A stretch of 64,000 nt of DNA. Origin: Actinomucor elegans (taxonomy: Eukaryota; Mucoromycota; Mucoromycetes; Mucorales; Mucoraceae). Positions within the stretch are counted from its first letter, which is position 1, and each line of letters opens with the position of its first letter. The notes below the pieces were generated by a model. The model saw nothing but the letters and a program-made list of their open reading frames with translations, was not told the origin of the DNA and ran no database searches. This document shows positions 12,013 to 25,032 of the stretch, one piece after another. The translations under genes were made by a program, and so were the position numbers. The DNA is taken from NCBI GenBank assembly GCA_026027325.1, contig JAMSLZ010000009.1, positions 434,001 to 498,000 of the forward strand, in the 5' to 3' direction.

Positions 12013-13560
12013 TTAGATACCATAGCGTTCATGCAAAGGTGTTCTGACTTCTGGAGGCATCGATGTCAGACCTTGCTGCCATTGAGCTTCACCAAACATA
12101 TTCTTGTATCCCATCAAAATCTATGTCCCAAGTTAGTAAAAATAAAGGTGCATTAGATAGAATCATATACTTACATTGCCAAATGCTTCATTTAAAACAG
12201 GTGTAACGTTTTGATAAGAGGCAACTGCAGTACAGAAAGCAGGGAACTCCTTAATAGCACCTTGAGGGTTAGCCTTGATCATCTCACACAAACCAGAGAA
12301 AGCGGAAGACTTCTCCTCGTTATCACGAATGGGAGTAAGTGCAGTTAACCAAGCATGAATGAACATTTCAAGATGAGGAGCCACCAATTCAGGACATACG
12401 AGGCCAATACGACCAATGGTAATAGCGACGTTTTCTAAGAGAGTACGCTGAATTTGAGGGTTCACCATCAAAGGGAACAAGCGCTGCAATAAGGCAGGAA
12501 CATAGTCTCTGATTTCAGTACCCCACTTGAGAGCAATTTCACCTGCAGCCCAAGTAGCATTGTTACAGACAGATAAATGTTCGGCTTGAGGGTCGATCTG
12601 CTGAAGTAAAAGAGGCATGAATTGAGGAACGACAGCACGGATATGTTCGAAACAAGAGATGGCAAGATCACCAAGCAAAGCATATGTAGATTGACGCACT
12701 TCAGCTACTTCGTCCTAGAAGAGATCAGTAACAAATTAGTCTTTCATCATTCAGTTATGTTATCGATTGACTCAAAATTACCGTAATACAAAGGGACAAG
12801 AGTTGAACAATAGGAGGATTGGTGCTTGCGACTAAAGGCTCAGCATCAGTGTTGAGCGCCTGAACGATACCAGAAAGCAAATCTAAAGCAACGATCATGA
12901 AATCTTTATCAGGTTCGTCCAAAGTGGGATCCATAGCACACAAACGACATTCTTCTAATGTTTTACAGACCAAGAGAACACAACGAGTATACACAGGTTC
13001 AGCAAAAGGCTTGAAACCTTTACCTAAGGCTGTTGTAACAGAAGAAAGACACTAATAAAGCTTTTTTTTAGTTTGGCAATTTTTTACTTTGTATATAAAC
13101 ACATACCTCTAACAAAGGAAACAAATCAGTACTATCATCAGAGATTTCTTGCCATTTTCTGATAAGAGGAGGCATAAGGGCTTCAATATATTGAGGGTTA
13201 TTCAAGTTTTCGCCCACAACGTCAGCCAAAGTGCCCACAGTATCATAAAGAAGTAATAAGTTTCTGTGTTGATATTTGGTGAATGCATTGCAGAGGGTTG
13301 TGAGAATATGTTGAAGATAAGGAATCAAATCCAAACCAGCTTCTTCCTCGAGCAAAGAGAAAGAAGAGCAAGCAGCTTCTTGAACACGCTTGTTGTTATC
13401 CAAGATACGCAGTAAAAGGATTTCTGTAAGAGGTTCAAGGAAACGTGCACGTGCTTCATTGCTTTGTCTAGCGGTTTGAACAATCCAACCACAGTATCTA
13501 CCAAGAGTCCAACAAGTGATTGATCTAACAAGAGGCTATACAACATGGTATAAGTATTTT

Positions 13561-13603
<43 letters not shown>

Positions 13604-15110
13604 TTGGGATCATTCAAATTGTTGAGCAAGTAAGGTACAAGATCGGGAAGATGCTGAGCGATTTCGTGCATACCACCTTCAGCAACAGCACCAAGGGCTA
13701 AAATACCACATTCTCTATGGCGCCAATCTTCGCTTCCCAATTCATCCTTCAAGAGAGGAATCAAGATATGAATGACTTCTGCTTCAAAAGAAGTGCTCAA
13801 CACATCAAGGGTAGCTGCACTACACTTTCTCAAATTCCATTCACCATAAAATTCGTCGTCTTCAAAATCATCGAAATCATCATCTTCATCATCCTCTTCA
13901 GCGTCAGAATCATCATCATCAAGCAAACTGGTTTTTTTCTTATCAGAGGTATCTTGCTCTTTGTTGGCTAAATCATTTTCAACAACAGAGGCCTTGTGGA
14001 AACGAGGCTTGATATCTTGTTCATCATCAGCAATATGGGCATCATCTTCATCACCACCCAATGTCATTAAATCGATATCTGAATAAACCATACCCTTCAA
14101 CAAGACAGGTACGACTGTTTGAAGGTAAGGACGAAGTTGATCGCGTAATTCATCTTGTTCAGCAAAGACAAGCCAGAACTCGCAAGCTTCCAGAGCAAGA
14201 TCAGGATCATCCGATCGAGTGCAAAAGAGCATGTATTCAACCAAATTGTGCATGTGAGGTAAAAGTACAGTGGGGCATACTTCCAATAAGCCAACTACAG
14301 ATTGACATACAGCCTTACGCACTTCGACATTATCATCAGTTGCTCTGTTGAAAAGAGCAGCCAAAAATTCATTGATTCTAGTCATCAAAGGATCTGAGCG
14401 AAGGGTAATAAAGTGAGCAGTACAAGAGATAGCACTGAGACGCACTTTGTCATTAGGATGGTCAAAGAAGGCGATGAACTTGGGAATCATGTATTCTAAA
14501 GGCTTCACGCCGCTGATAACGCAATCAAGATCACGAGAAGAATCTTCACAAATCTTTTGAAAAGTACTAAACGCGTTCTATACAAGCCAAGATTAGTCAA
14601 TAGTGCTTGGGTGTTTTTCATATGCGCTTTACCTCGACCATTACAGGATTAGGATCATCCAATTTTTCCAATAGTACTTGAAGAATTTGAGGCCATTGTT
14701 GAATGCTACCACGAGAAACAATGGCAGCAATCACCAAACTAACTGGCTTGCCAACACCAGCATCGCCAATATGTTGAATACAGCACTCTTTAACATATTC
14801 AAGTACACTAGGTTGAATAGTCGGGAAATGAGAACGAATGTTGTTTTTAAGGGTCAATCCAGCGACGGAGCGAATGTACTGATCTTCTTGAGGCATTTGA
14901 GTCAAGATATAAACCAAATAGTTGTTATAATCAGGGATTTTGTTGAAATATTCGAGTCTCTAAATTGAGCAAATATCAATAATATGTTATTGTTCATCAA
15001 GAGCTTTATCTTACTTCTTGAACATTTTTACTATCGGTAGGGTTAATAGCTTCACGTAAAAGCTTCAATAGGTCACTAAGGCCTTGAGCTGAAGGTTGCC
15101 AAGCGCTCAT
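12013..15110 (-). CDS. KAP104: Transportin / karyopherin beta-2 (Kap104-like) nuclear import receptor
   Basis: HEAT-repeat importin that carries PY-NLS cargo such as hnRNP-like proteins through the nuclear pore, released by Ran-GTP. About 900 residues in several exons. It starts [15 protein letters not shown] and ends LHERYGI, comparable with the usual ending of the family. Diagnostic stretches: [19 protein letters not shown] and IKPRFHKA, leading into the long acidic H8 loop ([19 protein letters not shown], about residue 340-380); then [28 protein letters not shown] and [16 protein letters not shown], which carry the tryptophans that line the PY-NLS site in human transportin. One intron (about 13550-13603) has its GT donor followed directly by a 38-base A run. 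Introns are otherwise 50-80 bp. Confidence 0.95.
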
Positions 15111-16457
15111 TTCTTTATATTAATTCCTTAAAATGAAACAAAGTTAGTCAATTGTAGCGTTTCAATGTTTCGAAGCTTACTAAATATGACTTTAGGTTAA
15201 AATACTCTTTTATTCTAAACTATCAAAGAGAACGTTTAGGGAAAGCCAAAGATATAAAAAAAAAGCTACTAAAAAAAAGTGATTAGATGAAGTACATTTA
15301 AAACAAGTCTTGATTAGTTACATTTGAGATTTTCTTTATTATTCCAATGAAAAAAAAAAAGAGTTCCCGACTATCAGTAGAAGTTTAGTTTTTTTTTTTT
15401 TTTTTTCACAAAAAAAACTTCGTGACGTCGGCCTTTAGCCCACTATTTTTTTTGTGGCTGAGTTTCCTACTTTTGGAACAAAAAATCCGTTGATTTGGAT
15501 GAACTAGAACTAAACTTGCTGGGTAAATGGAGATTTAATCTATTTAAATTACGGTCCAATAAAATGCAATTGATTAGTACCTCCTTGAAAGGCGGAAATC
15601 AATTACAGAAACCAGAAAGCCAATGAAAAGCAGTACTAAAAATCAGACATTTTCTTAATAAAATTTCTTGGCCGTATACTTAGGAACTTGTTTAAATTTC
15701 AATAAGCATCTCTTCAGCAAAAGAAATGATAATCTTGCTAATAAATATGTCTATACGGATTATTAGAGTATGCATTGGTATTTGTTTCATATTTTTGCTA
15801 TGCAAAGATATCAATGTGTGATCTTGAAACTGGAAAGCGAAAAAAAAAAAAAATAGAATGTAAATCGAGAATATATCTGATACCTTGATAATCAAAGTAA
15901 TTTTATACTTATTTTATTAGATGTATAATATAATTCTCTACAGGTTTTATTCGTTTAGCTTTATCTCGATGTTTTTATTCAATTATAGGATTGCTTTCAC
16001 GTAGTAATTCAAATTTTTGATTTTCTTTTGCCCTGAATATTTCATTAACCAATCAGTGCACACCAATTAAAGTGCCGATTAAGGACAAATTTTATGGAGT
16101 ACAGTTGCACACAGAACACTAAACAATGAATTGCCTTGTTATATGTAGTAGAAGCATATTGGACTAGCCATGTAATAATGCTACAGAATAAGTGCACTAA
16201 TAATTTATACAAATATCACATTATATCTTGATTATAGCTAAGCAATATATTCGTAACACAGAACATAAAGAAGCATGTACAGTGCCAAATCTTGAATATC
16301 CGCTTATTATTAGTAGAGACAGGTGATACCACGCGCCCTTGTTTATATACTCACAATGTACCTAAAAATACCAACTTTATGAAGAGGTGCACAAAAAAAA
16401 AAGATTTACATCTCCCTCCCTTTCTTCTTTCTTTTTTTTTTCTTTTCATTAAATATC
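15111..16457. other. Intergenic: upstream regions of transportin and first VTC gene
   Basis: The two genes are divergent, so both promoters lie in this 1.35-kb stretch. It holds several A or T runs (for example 15391-15408), CCAAT-type boxes near 16050, and a pyrimidine-rich leader (16411-16449) directly before the VTC ATG. No gene was recognised. Confidence 0.5.
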
Positions 16458-19016
16458 ATGAAGTTTGGACAAGAGTTACAAGAAAACATCTATGAGCCTT
16501 GGAGATCAGAATATGTTGCTTATGATGATATCAAGTACGATATTAAAGCAAGACAGCAAGATCATGAATGGAACAGTACAGATGAACACGACTTTGAAAC
16601 AGCTTTACGTATAGAAGCGGATAAAGTAGACGCTTTCATCAGTAGAAAGCAACGAGAGATCGAATCACGCTTAGCATATTGTGAACGTGCTTTGACTCAG
16701 CAAACCAAAGATATTTCTCCAGACGTATCTCAAAACTTGTATGACTCTACAGATGATACACTCACTGAGATACTGATGGATTTAAACGATCTTTCCAAGT
16801 TTACTCGATACAACTTTTTGGCTTTTCAGAAACTGATTAAAAAGCACGACAAGTATACGACGTACAATGCTCAGCCCCTTTTTGTGGATATTATCCGCTC
16901 AAAAACACTGGATAGGCAGCGATTCGATGTAGCTTTGGTCAAGATATCCACTCTACATGATTTGTGTCGTTTACATGGTCAAGTACGTTCGGGTAATGCT
17001 GCTGCTGGTTTAGACCAGAATGCGTTTGAACGTGCTACCGCCAAGTATTGGATTCATCCTGATAATGTGACTGAATTGAAAGCTATTTTACTGTTTCACT
17101 TGCCTGTATTAGTTTTTAACGCTGATAAACCGATTGAACCAGAGGATAGTGCCATCTCCAGTGTATATTTCGACAATCCTGATTTTGATTTATATAACGG
17201 TCGTCTTCAACGTGATGAAAGTGCTGAAGCGATTCGTTTCCGTTGGTATGGTCCCATGGAATCAAATAGTATTTTTATTGAACGCAAGACACACCATGCT
17301 CCCTGGTTAAATGGAGCTTCTGTGAAAGATAGATTTCGTTTGGATGCAAGCAAAGTGGATGCCTTTGTGGCAGGCACTTATACTGCAGATCAGTATGCTG
17401 AGGAACTAAGAGCTAAAGGTACCTCTGAAGAGATCATTCAGGCCAATTACTTTATTGCTTCTGGTGTTCAAAAGTCCATCTCCGAGAAGAAGCTTGAGCC
17501 AGTGATGCGCGTCTTTTATAACCGTACTGCTTTCCAAATCCCGGGTGATCAGCGCCTTCGTATATCCCTAGACACAGATTTGACATTTGTAAGAGAAGAT
17601 GGACTTCAAGAAAGACGTAAAGGTAGCTGGCGTCGACCTGATATGGGCATCGATTACCCGTTCCTTAATCTGGACGCTGCCGAGGTTTACAAGTTTCCAT
17701 ATGCTGTCTTGGAAACCAAATTACAAACTCACCTTGGTCAGGAGCCACCTCAATGGTTAACGCGTTTATTAGAGTCTCGCCTGGTCTACGAGGTGCCTCG
17801 TTTCTCCAAGTTTTTGCAAGGTGCGGCTTTTTTTTGGAACCCTCGCTTGCCTTTATTGCCTTGGTGGTTGAACCAAATGGAGTTGGATATTCGTAATGCT
17901 AAGCAGCCTACTGGTAATTTCACCGGGTTATCAAGATCCAAGAGTTTAAAGCCGTTGATCGATGGCAAGTACCGTATGGGCTATCTCGAGTCTCAATTGG
18001 AACGTTCTTCTACTTTGAAACGAGCAGAAAGTACCAACAAAAAAGCTAGCTTATCGCGTGGACCTTCTACACGATCAACCAAGGGACCTCGAAACGGTGA
18101 TACACCTTTAAATAGAGCAGCTACGTTGACTCGCAAATTGACTGCCAATGGCAAACGCCCTTCGCCTTCAGGTAATGCAAATGGTAGTTCACCTGTCTCT
18201 TCCACTGGTACAAATAAGAGCGGTAACCCTTTTGATGATCCTATCTGGTCTCAACATGACATCACATTTGATAACAACTCACCTATTAGTCGACGCGACT
18301 CGTATACAGGTTCATCTCGCAATCGTACTCTGGGATCTGATGGTCGTCGTACGACTGACTTGTTTGACACTTCATCTACAGATTTCTTGATGAGTGGCAA
18401 GCAAACTCCACGCTCTTCTTATGTTCACAATGAAAAACACCTTTCCAATGAAAAATTAGGTGAAAAAGCACGTCTGAATGCTTACTTTGATGAAGAGACT
18501 GCTTTGGAAGATGATGAAAAGAAGAAGAAGAAGAAGAAAGACAAGGAAGCTGACAAAGGTGCTCGTTTGGAGCCCAAGATTTATTTTGCTAATGAACGTA
18601 CGTTTATCCAATGGCTTCACTTTTCTGCCTTGATTCTATCAGTTGCTTTAACATTAATGAATTTTGGTGATGGTGTAAACAAGATTGTAGGTGGTGTCTT
18701 TTTTGGTATTTCCATGGTGTTTGCCTTGTATGCCTTTGGCTTTTATAGATGGCGTGCTCACCGTATTGATACTAAACCTCATTTACGTTATGATGATATC
18801 TATGGCCCTGTCTTTTTGTGTATTCTCTTGGTTGGTGCATTATCGGTAAGTCTTTGAATTGATGGATTTTTGCTTTGATTAAAACTAAAATATCATACGT
18901 TTTTCTAGCTCAACTTTGGTTTGAGATACAATAGTCCGCCCGAAAGCACTGGTTATTTGGGTACTAATAGTACTGCAAGCGCCACTACTTCCGCCACTGC
19001 CGCTGACACTGTATAA
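16458..19016 (+). CDS. VTC complex subunit: SPX, polyphosphate-polymerase-like and DUF202 domains (copy 1)
   Basis: Subunit of the vacuolar transporter chaperone complex, which makes polyphosphate from ATP and passes it into the vacuole. 831 residues; a single intron (18846-18908) lies near the end. SPX domain about 1-155 (MKFGQELQENIYEPW; inositol-pyrophosphate-type Lys cluster in QKLIKKHDKY). TTM/VTC domain about 195-480 with HPDNVTELK, IRFRWYG, IERKTHH, RVFYNRTAF, RLRISLDTDL, VLETKLQT and VPRFSKF, so the Arg/Lys/Glu residues known to bind nucleotide and metal in yeast Vtc4 look largely kept. A long Ser/Thr/Lys-rich linker starting LSRSKSLKPLIDG is more like Vtc2/Vtc3 than Vtc4. The C-terminal DUF202 has three membrane segments after YFANERTFIQWLHF. 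It lies just before a paralogue on the same strand. I cannot decide between catalytic and regulatory type. Confidence 0.92.
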
Positions 19017-19609
19017 AAAAAAACATGCTACTACTGTACAACCCAAATCCATTCTTCATACCCTCTTTTTTTTATTATTATTCAATATACATATACGAAT
19101 GAGAAGGATAACATCATTCTCAGGTCACGTCATCTATCCATATTTCTGAATAAAACTGTCTATAATGTCATACTTTTTAATGAACCACGGTTGGGGGGCC
19201 CATTGCGAGGATGTTATAGATCGGCCTATGAACCTCTTTGACTCATTCGATATGACAAATGTTCATATCAAAGGGATTATCAGGATGCAGCCCTATGTTT
19301 CAAATAGACATGCTTAGCTACTGAATTGATTCTTTTTTCTAATAATAAACTTACCAAGCAAAGCTGAGGCGATTGAATTGGTATATAGCATGTGTTCGGG
19401 GATTTTGTTTTTTACCGTTTGGATACCACGGCTGGGTGGATCATTGGCCAAGTACCAAGATTCGGTCTCCTAATGCCTATTAATACACACGCAAGTTTTT
19501 GATTAATAGACCGAAACCAAAAGGCCATGTGTCAAACACGCAAAAAATAAAATTTTTACCTTTTTTTTTTCCCTTTGTTTCTCTTCCTTTTTTTTTAAAT
19601 AACAAACAA
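19017..19609. other. Spacer between the two VTC genes
   Basis: 593 bp holding the terminator of copy 1 and promoter of copy 2. A pyrimidine-rich leader (19560-19597) precedes the second ATG, like that of copy 1. No gene was seen. Confidence 0.5.
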
Positions 19610-21932
19610 ATGAAGTTTGGCGAGCACTTACAGCAGGAAATATTTCCACCTTGGCGGTTATCTTACATATCCTATGACGTCTTGAAGACGATGCTCAAGA
19701 CTAGACAGCTTGACCATACATGGAACGGCGATGATGAAGATGAATTCGTAAAGAAGCTCGAAAACGAATTGGAAAAAGTTTATGATTTTGTATCTGCAAA
19801 GCTTGGTGAAGTAGAAGCCCGCATCAGTTACTGCGAGCGTACGATACAAACATTCATTAATAACCCTACTTGGTCTTCGGACCAAAATTGGACTATCATG
19901 GATGACGCACTGACCGAAGTCTTGTTTGATGTGAATGACCTGGCCAAGTTTACACGTCTCAACTATATAGGCTTTCAAAAAATCATCAAAAAGCACGACA
20001 AGTGGACTGGACTTCAACTTAGAGAAGATTTCATTCCTCAACTAAGAAGCAAGCCGTTGGATAAACAGCGATTCGATGTAGCCATTGTGTTTATCTCTGC
20101 ATTGCACGACCTCTGCCGTCAACGAGGAAAGCCTCGTCCTACCAGTGCTGTCAGTGATGCTCACACCTCATATAACGAATTAGGCATTACAAAATATTGG
20201 GTTCATCCCGATAATATCACAGAAGTCAAGTCTATTATTATGTTGCATCTGCCGGTTTCTATTTATAACAAAAGCAAACGTTATGAAGCATCTGATTCTG
20301 CCATCTCTAGTGTCTATTTGGACAATGAGGAGTTTAGTTTATACACTGGCATTTTACAAAGAGATGAAGGCGGTGAAGCAATTCGATTAAAATGGCATGG
20401 TCCCACAACCACACCTGATGTCTTTGTGGAGCGTAGTACACACGAAGCCGAATGGATGGACGGAAATTCAATCAAAGACCGCATTCAGCTCCAAAGTGAA
20501 GACGTCTTCAAGTTTATCAACTGCACCTTGACTGCCGATGAATTTGCCAATCGATTACGAGCAAAAGGCACAGATCCCAAGCTCGTGGAGGAGTGTGAAT
20601 TTGTTGCAGCTGGTATTCAAAACTCCATCAAAGAAAAGAACTTGAAGCCAGCTTGCCGCATATTTTACAATCGCACTGCGTTCCAATTACCCGATGATCC
20701 CAGTCTACGTATTAGTATCGACAATGACTTGGCATTCATCCGTGAAGATAATTACAATGGTGTGATTCGTAGAGGTCTTACGGATTGGCGTAGACCTGAT
20801 GTTGGTATCGATTACCCTTTTAGTTACTTGGATGAGAATGAGGTGTTGAGATTTCCTTATGCTGTATTGGAGTCAAGAGCACAACGTGGTACGCCTGCTT
20901 GGCTTAGGAAGTTATTAGAATCTCACCTCGTGCACGAAGTGCCTCGTTTCTCTAAATATTTACATGGTGCTGCTTACCTTTTCCGAGACCGCTTGCCTCT
21001 CTTACCCTGGTGGCTGTCCGAGATGGAGGTCGATATTCGTAAGCCAAGATCCACCAACTTTGGATTGACCCGATCCAAGTCCTTTAAACCTTTGATTGAT
21101 GGTCAATACCGACGTGCTATGGAAGCAGAACAACTGCGTATGGAGATTGTGAACGAATCAGCAACGAGAAGAAGTATAGATTCATCAACAACTGGACAAT
21201 CGGCCGAGAAACTGATTTCTAACAACAATAACAGTAAACACGACTTTCTCAACGTGGACCCAGCAGAAATCAATCGATCCAACACAGGCAATTATGAAAA
21301 CAGACCTCATCGTATGCGATCTACATTGGTATCCAAGGGCGATGATCCTCTGAACTATGGTCCTATCCGAGGAAAACGTGTTAAGCCTCAAGATGCAGAA
21401 GCCGGTAATCTAGGTGAAGCTATTGTTTTTGATAAAGGTGATATCCGTTTAGATATAAATGATCCTTCAGGCAGTGGCAAGAGAATGTTCGAAACTTCAG
21501 GCGGTATGTTTGTTAAAGATCCCAATGATCCCAATGCTGTGATTCCAGTCAAAAAAATCAAGGTTGAACCCAAGGTATTCTTTTCCAATGAACGTACGTT
21601 TATTTCTTGGCTTCAGTTCTGTGCTTTACTTTTATCAGTTGCTTTGAACTTGCTCAACTTTGGTGATCAAGTATCTCGCATTGCTGGTGCTTTATTCATT
21701 GGTATCTCTGCAGGTATTGCTATTTACGCTTTGTTCCAATTTGAAAGACGTGCTTGGTAAGTGGTGTTATTAATAGCTTTTTATTTTAAAAAAAAAATGG
21801 ATACTAACTATATTGAATAGGATGATTAATCGTCGCATTGTGGGTCGTTATGATGATTTGTGGGGTCCTGCTGTACTTTGTGTCCTTTTGGTTGGCGCCT
21901 TGATTGTAAACTTTTATCTTCGTTTCCGTTAG
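19610..21932 (+). CDS. VTC complex subunit, SPX/VTC/DUF202 (copy 2, catalytic motifs altered)
   Basis: Paralogue of the preceding gene with the same order: SPX (MKFGEHLQQEIFPPW; QKIIKKHDKW), VTC domain, linker with LTRSKSFKPLIDG, and DUF202 (FFSNERTFISWLQF plus three membrane segments). It has 752 residues and one intron near the end, at the same structural place as in copy 1. The open frame extends upstream to 19499, but MKFGE at 19610 aligns with the family start. Several motifs that carry catalytic basic residues are changed relative to copy 1: IRLKWHG for IRFRWYG, VERSTHE for IERKTHH, LESRAQR for LETKLQT. The Lys in the ERK-T motif is therefore Ser. A regulatory Vtc2/Vtc3-like role is inferred. 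Tandem duplication is the simplest origin. Confidence 0.92.
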
Positions 21933-22317
21933 ATGCTTTATTATTAAATGTACATATATTATTTTATACCTGATTAAAAAACTTTTTACTTTTATTGTTC
22001 TCTCTTTGCCGATTCATTGGGAGGGCGCTCAGACTACTGTATTGTTACACTCGCTTTATTTTGTTACTACATACCAACCAGTGTAACGCACATATATAAC
22101 TATATTTACCAACCGCGGTTTTGGTTCATTACCATGTTATATGAGGTAATGGTAACGGCCAAGCAATCAAAAAATTCAATCTCAAGCAAAATAATGACGG
22201 CTTTGTATGACCTGCCAAATCTTGGGTCATATTTTATTTATTGGTGCGACAGCTACCTTGAACTAAATACAGCAAAAAGGTATATTTATAGGTATAGAGC
22301 GTCTGTCTTGGCAGATA
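21933..22317. other. Spacer between convergent VTC copy 2 and BI-1-like gene
   Basis: 385 bp with no gene recognised; it must hold both 3' ends. Confidence 0.5.
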
Positions 22318-23208
22318 TCAGCCACTTCTAATCAAGGTGGGAGAGGCATCTGGATTAAAGTATTCTGGAAAGTTATCTACATGATCAGACAGCTCGCATA
22401 GATGATGTAAGCAATTCATAGGATATACCAAATCCATATAGAATGATAGATTAGCTAATATATAATCATCGACTGTCATTACATCCATAGCGTAATAGAG
22501 TTCTAGGATCAAATAGATACAAATGACACTGGCTATACCAATTGGTCCCAGGATTTGCATAGGGTCCAGTCGATAATTGACGCGGAGACCAATCGAGCTC
22601 ATACAGACGGCGGCGATACTACAAACACTTGAGGGTGATTATGTTCTTTTTGAGATCTTTTTGTTTTAATAAGGAATGATCCAAATAATCAATCTACCAG
22701 TGATATCTTTACTTACATTGGCTTCAATCCATGAAATTTAAACTTGGTTTGAAAGGTATATAATACAATGCTTGAAATGCCAAAGCTCACCATGGTGAAT
22801 ACCAGTAATCCATACTCTTTAAAGACTTGAGAGACTAGAGATTGAGTTAATTACTCTAGGTCTAAAAATACAGTACAACGTGTAGGTACCTAGATTAGAA
22901 AGGATAAAACACATGAGGGACGAGTATATCCCAAGAATTACAGCACGACTCGATCGAGATAGTTGGTAGTATTGCGTCCATAATTGCCATGCAGCAATAA
23001 CCAAAAGCACAGAAGCTAGAAGCAACAGAATCCACCACATATATTTGCTATATATTCATAACGTTTAAACGTGTAAGCTTTGTTTTGAAATAGACATCAT
23101 ACCTTACTTCGTGCCAGTCTGAAAGATACAAAAAGGCAGTTGTCATTGAACATATGCCCAAGAATTGGAACAGGGTAATGAAATACACTTTGCGAATGAA
23201 TCCTATGC

Positions 23209-23240
<32 letters not shown>

Positions 23241-23477
23241 AATACTTTAATTGCATTGTTCCTTGAAACCATTGACACTATAGGTACTCATTTGTAATGG
23301 AACGGAACTTCGATCCACGCTAATACCGAACAAGTCCAGTTCTTGGCCAGATCCAAGCCGCTCAAACCTTTCGTGTATAGATAATGAGGCATAGAAACTG
23401 GCATTTGAAGTCGAGCGTGTAATGGCTGTTGGTAGTGAAAGCCTATTGCTAGTACTGTTATTATAGTTAAAGGTCAT
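22318..23477 (-). CDS. Bax inhibitor-1 / lifeguard (TMBIM) family membrane protein
   Basis: Six- to seven-helix membrane protein of the BI-1 (UPF0005) family, members of which act as calcium leak channels in ER or Golgi membranes and modulate cell death. The N-terminal cytosolic part (about 65 residues, Ser/Thr rich) precedes RFIRKVYFITLFQFLG, the family's IR-x-FIRKVY entry to helix 1. Further hydrophobic blocks are WWILLLLASVLLVIAAW, GIYSSLMCFILSNL, VSFGISSIVLYTF and ILGPIGIASVICIYLILE, and the end carries the charged YAMDVMTVDDYILANLSFYM-D pattern in which Asp residues form the pH sensor. Exon 1 must end at the donor GTGTCA, because reading on meets a stop; the intron (about 78 bp) holds a run of some 27 T on the coding strand. 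Start at 23477 is the first ATG. Confidence 0.82.
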
Positions 23478-23605
23478 CGTTAGGATATAAGATAAAAGAA
23501 GAAGATGTATACAAAAAAGAAAGATATAAAACAGTTTTATTCAACTATTTCCCCTTTGATGTAAGAGAATCTAATGTACAACAGATGAAACATATACTAT
23601 CCTTC

Positions 23606-25032
23606 CTAGCTCATGTGGCTTCTTATATTATCATATTCACTTTGAGGATAGTCAAGGTGATTAGGTACTTGATCCACTTGTCTTTCGAGTGCTTCATATA
23701 CAGTATTCACCAAGTTACGAGGGTCATTCGGACTACGATCTGCACTCAGTTCCCAAAACATAGCACCACCCAGCTGTCTTTGTCGTATATAGTCGCATTT
23801 AGTAGCAACGATTTGAGGTGAATCATAGGTAATAAATTCGCGCTCTCTAGGATCGTATGACCAAGAAGCCATTCTCTGGACATCATTGTATTCAGTTGCA
23901 CCAGGTTTGGGCAGACACTTATAATCAAACTGTCCTTCTTCCCAAGTGCCCTTGGGAATACCTTGAAAGTGGCACTCAGGCCCATCTGTATTGCTGAACC
24001 CACGTCCATACATTGGTAACCCCATCACTAATTTTTGAGAAGGAATACCCGCCGCAAGGTAATCATTAACTGCTTGGTCTGTGTTCAAAGCGCCACCGAA
24101 CATAGCGGCTTGATGCCCAGTTTTAGTATCCCAGGAACCTGCATAATCATAAGCCATCAAATAGAATAGATCCACATAAGGTTGCATTTCAGCTAACCGA
24201 AGCTTCCTATAGTGCTCAGGACCGCAAGGCACAGCTACTGTCAAGAGCAAACGTGGTTGGTTCAACTGCTGGCATGATTGTTGATATGCATCCAGAGCAA
24301 TACGGGTCTCATACAGCAAATGCACATAAAAGAATGCCTCTTTATCATCCTTGGGATATTCCCAATCAATATCAATGCCATCCAACCCCAGATCCTTTAC
24401 CAGTTGAATGCTTGTCTGAACGAAACGTTGGCGCTTGGCCGGGTCACAGGCTACAGCAGCAAAGTTTTTGGACCAACTCCAACCTCCTATACTGAGAGAT
24501 ACTTTCAAATGACGGTGTTTTTGTTTGAGCAAATAGAACTGTTTAAAATTGCCGTACAGGTTTGTGCCTTGGTCGTTCCAACTGTCTGCACGTCCGTCAA
24601 CACTTTGATCTGCAAAATTAATAAACGTTGTTAGTTTATCCCTTGTCAAAATACAGTATCTAACCTACTGGCAGGAAAATGTATTTCTTTATCAGCATAA
24701 ACATCCTTTTTGAAACGAATAAAACGTGAGTTTTTTTTTTAAAAAAAGGGCAAGTTTTTTTTTAAAAAAAGGGCAAGTTTTTTTTTTGTTCACTTACGCC
24801 AAGAAAAACTGTGCCGTCCTCTTGCAAGTTGGCAAAAGCATACAGAATATGAGTGAGTTTGTTGGCTTGAATAGCAACATCAATAACATTATACTTTCTG
24901 TCATATATGCCCCTAAATGGCCATAAGTTCTTGAGTTGTTTCTCGAGATTTTTGAGTTGGCATTAGAGCTTACCAGTTGGCAAAATAGCCAGCAATGACT
25001 GGTCCATTCGTTGCAGGTGGAGGAGCTTGCAT
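23606..25032 (-). CDS. GH18 chitinase without visible signal peptide
   Basis: Hydrolyses beta-1,4 links in chitin with a glycosyl hydrolase family 18 TIM barrel. Four exons: MQAPPPATNGPVIAGYFANW; then GIYDRKYNVIDVAIQANK and THILYAFANL; then DVYADKEIHFP; then the main exon (23606-24609). Motifs: VSLSIGGWSWS (strand 3), DGIDIDWEYP with the DxxDxDxE catalytic triad and acid Glu, FYLMAYDYAGSWD, and GGAMFWELSAD with the conserved Trp of strand 8. About 410 residues, the usual size of class V enzymes of the fungal/bacterial type without binding modules. The N-terminus is Pro/Ala rich with no hydrophobic signal, so an intracellular or unconventionally exported enzyme is likely. The intron at about 24726-24800 holds tandem repeats. 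Confidence 0.92.
24727..24790. repeat. Tandem repeat inside chitinase intron
   Basis: About 2.5 copies of a 22-23 base unit, a T9-10 run, A7, then GGGCAAG. Each unit is nearly self-complementary in its T/A part, so it could form a short hairpin. The repeat lies between the splice sites of the third intron of the chitinase. Confidence 0.8.
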
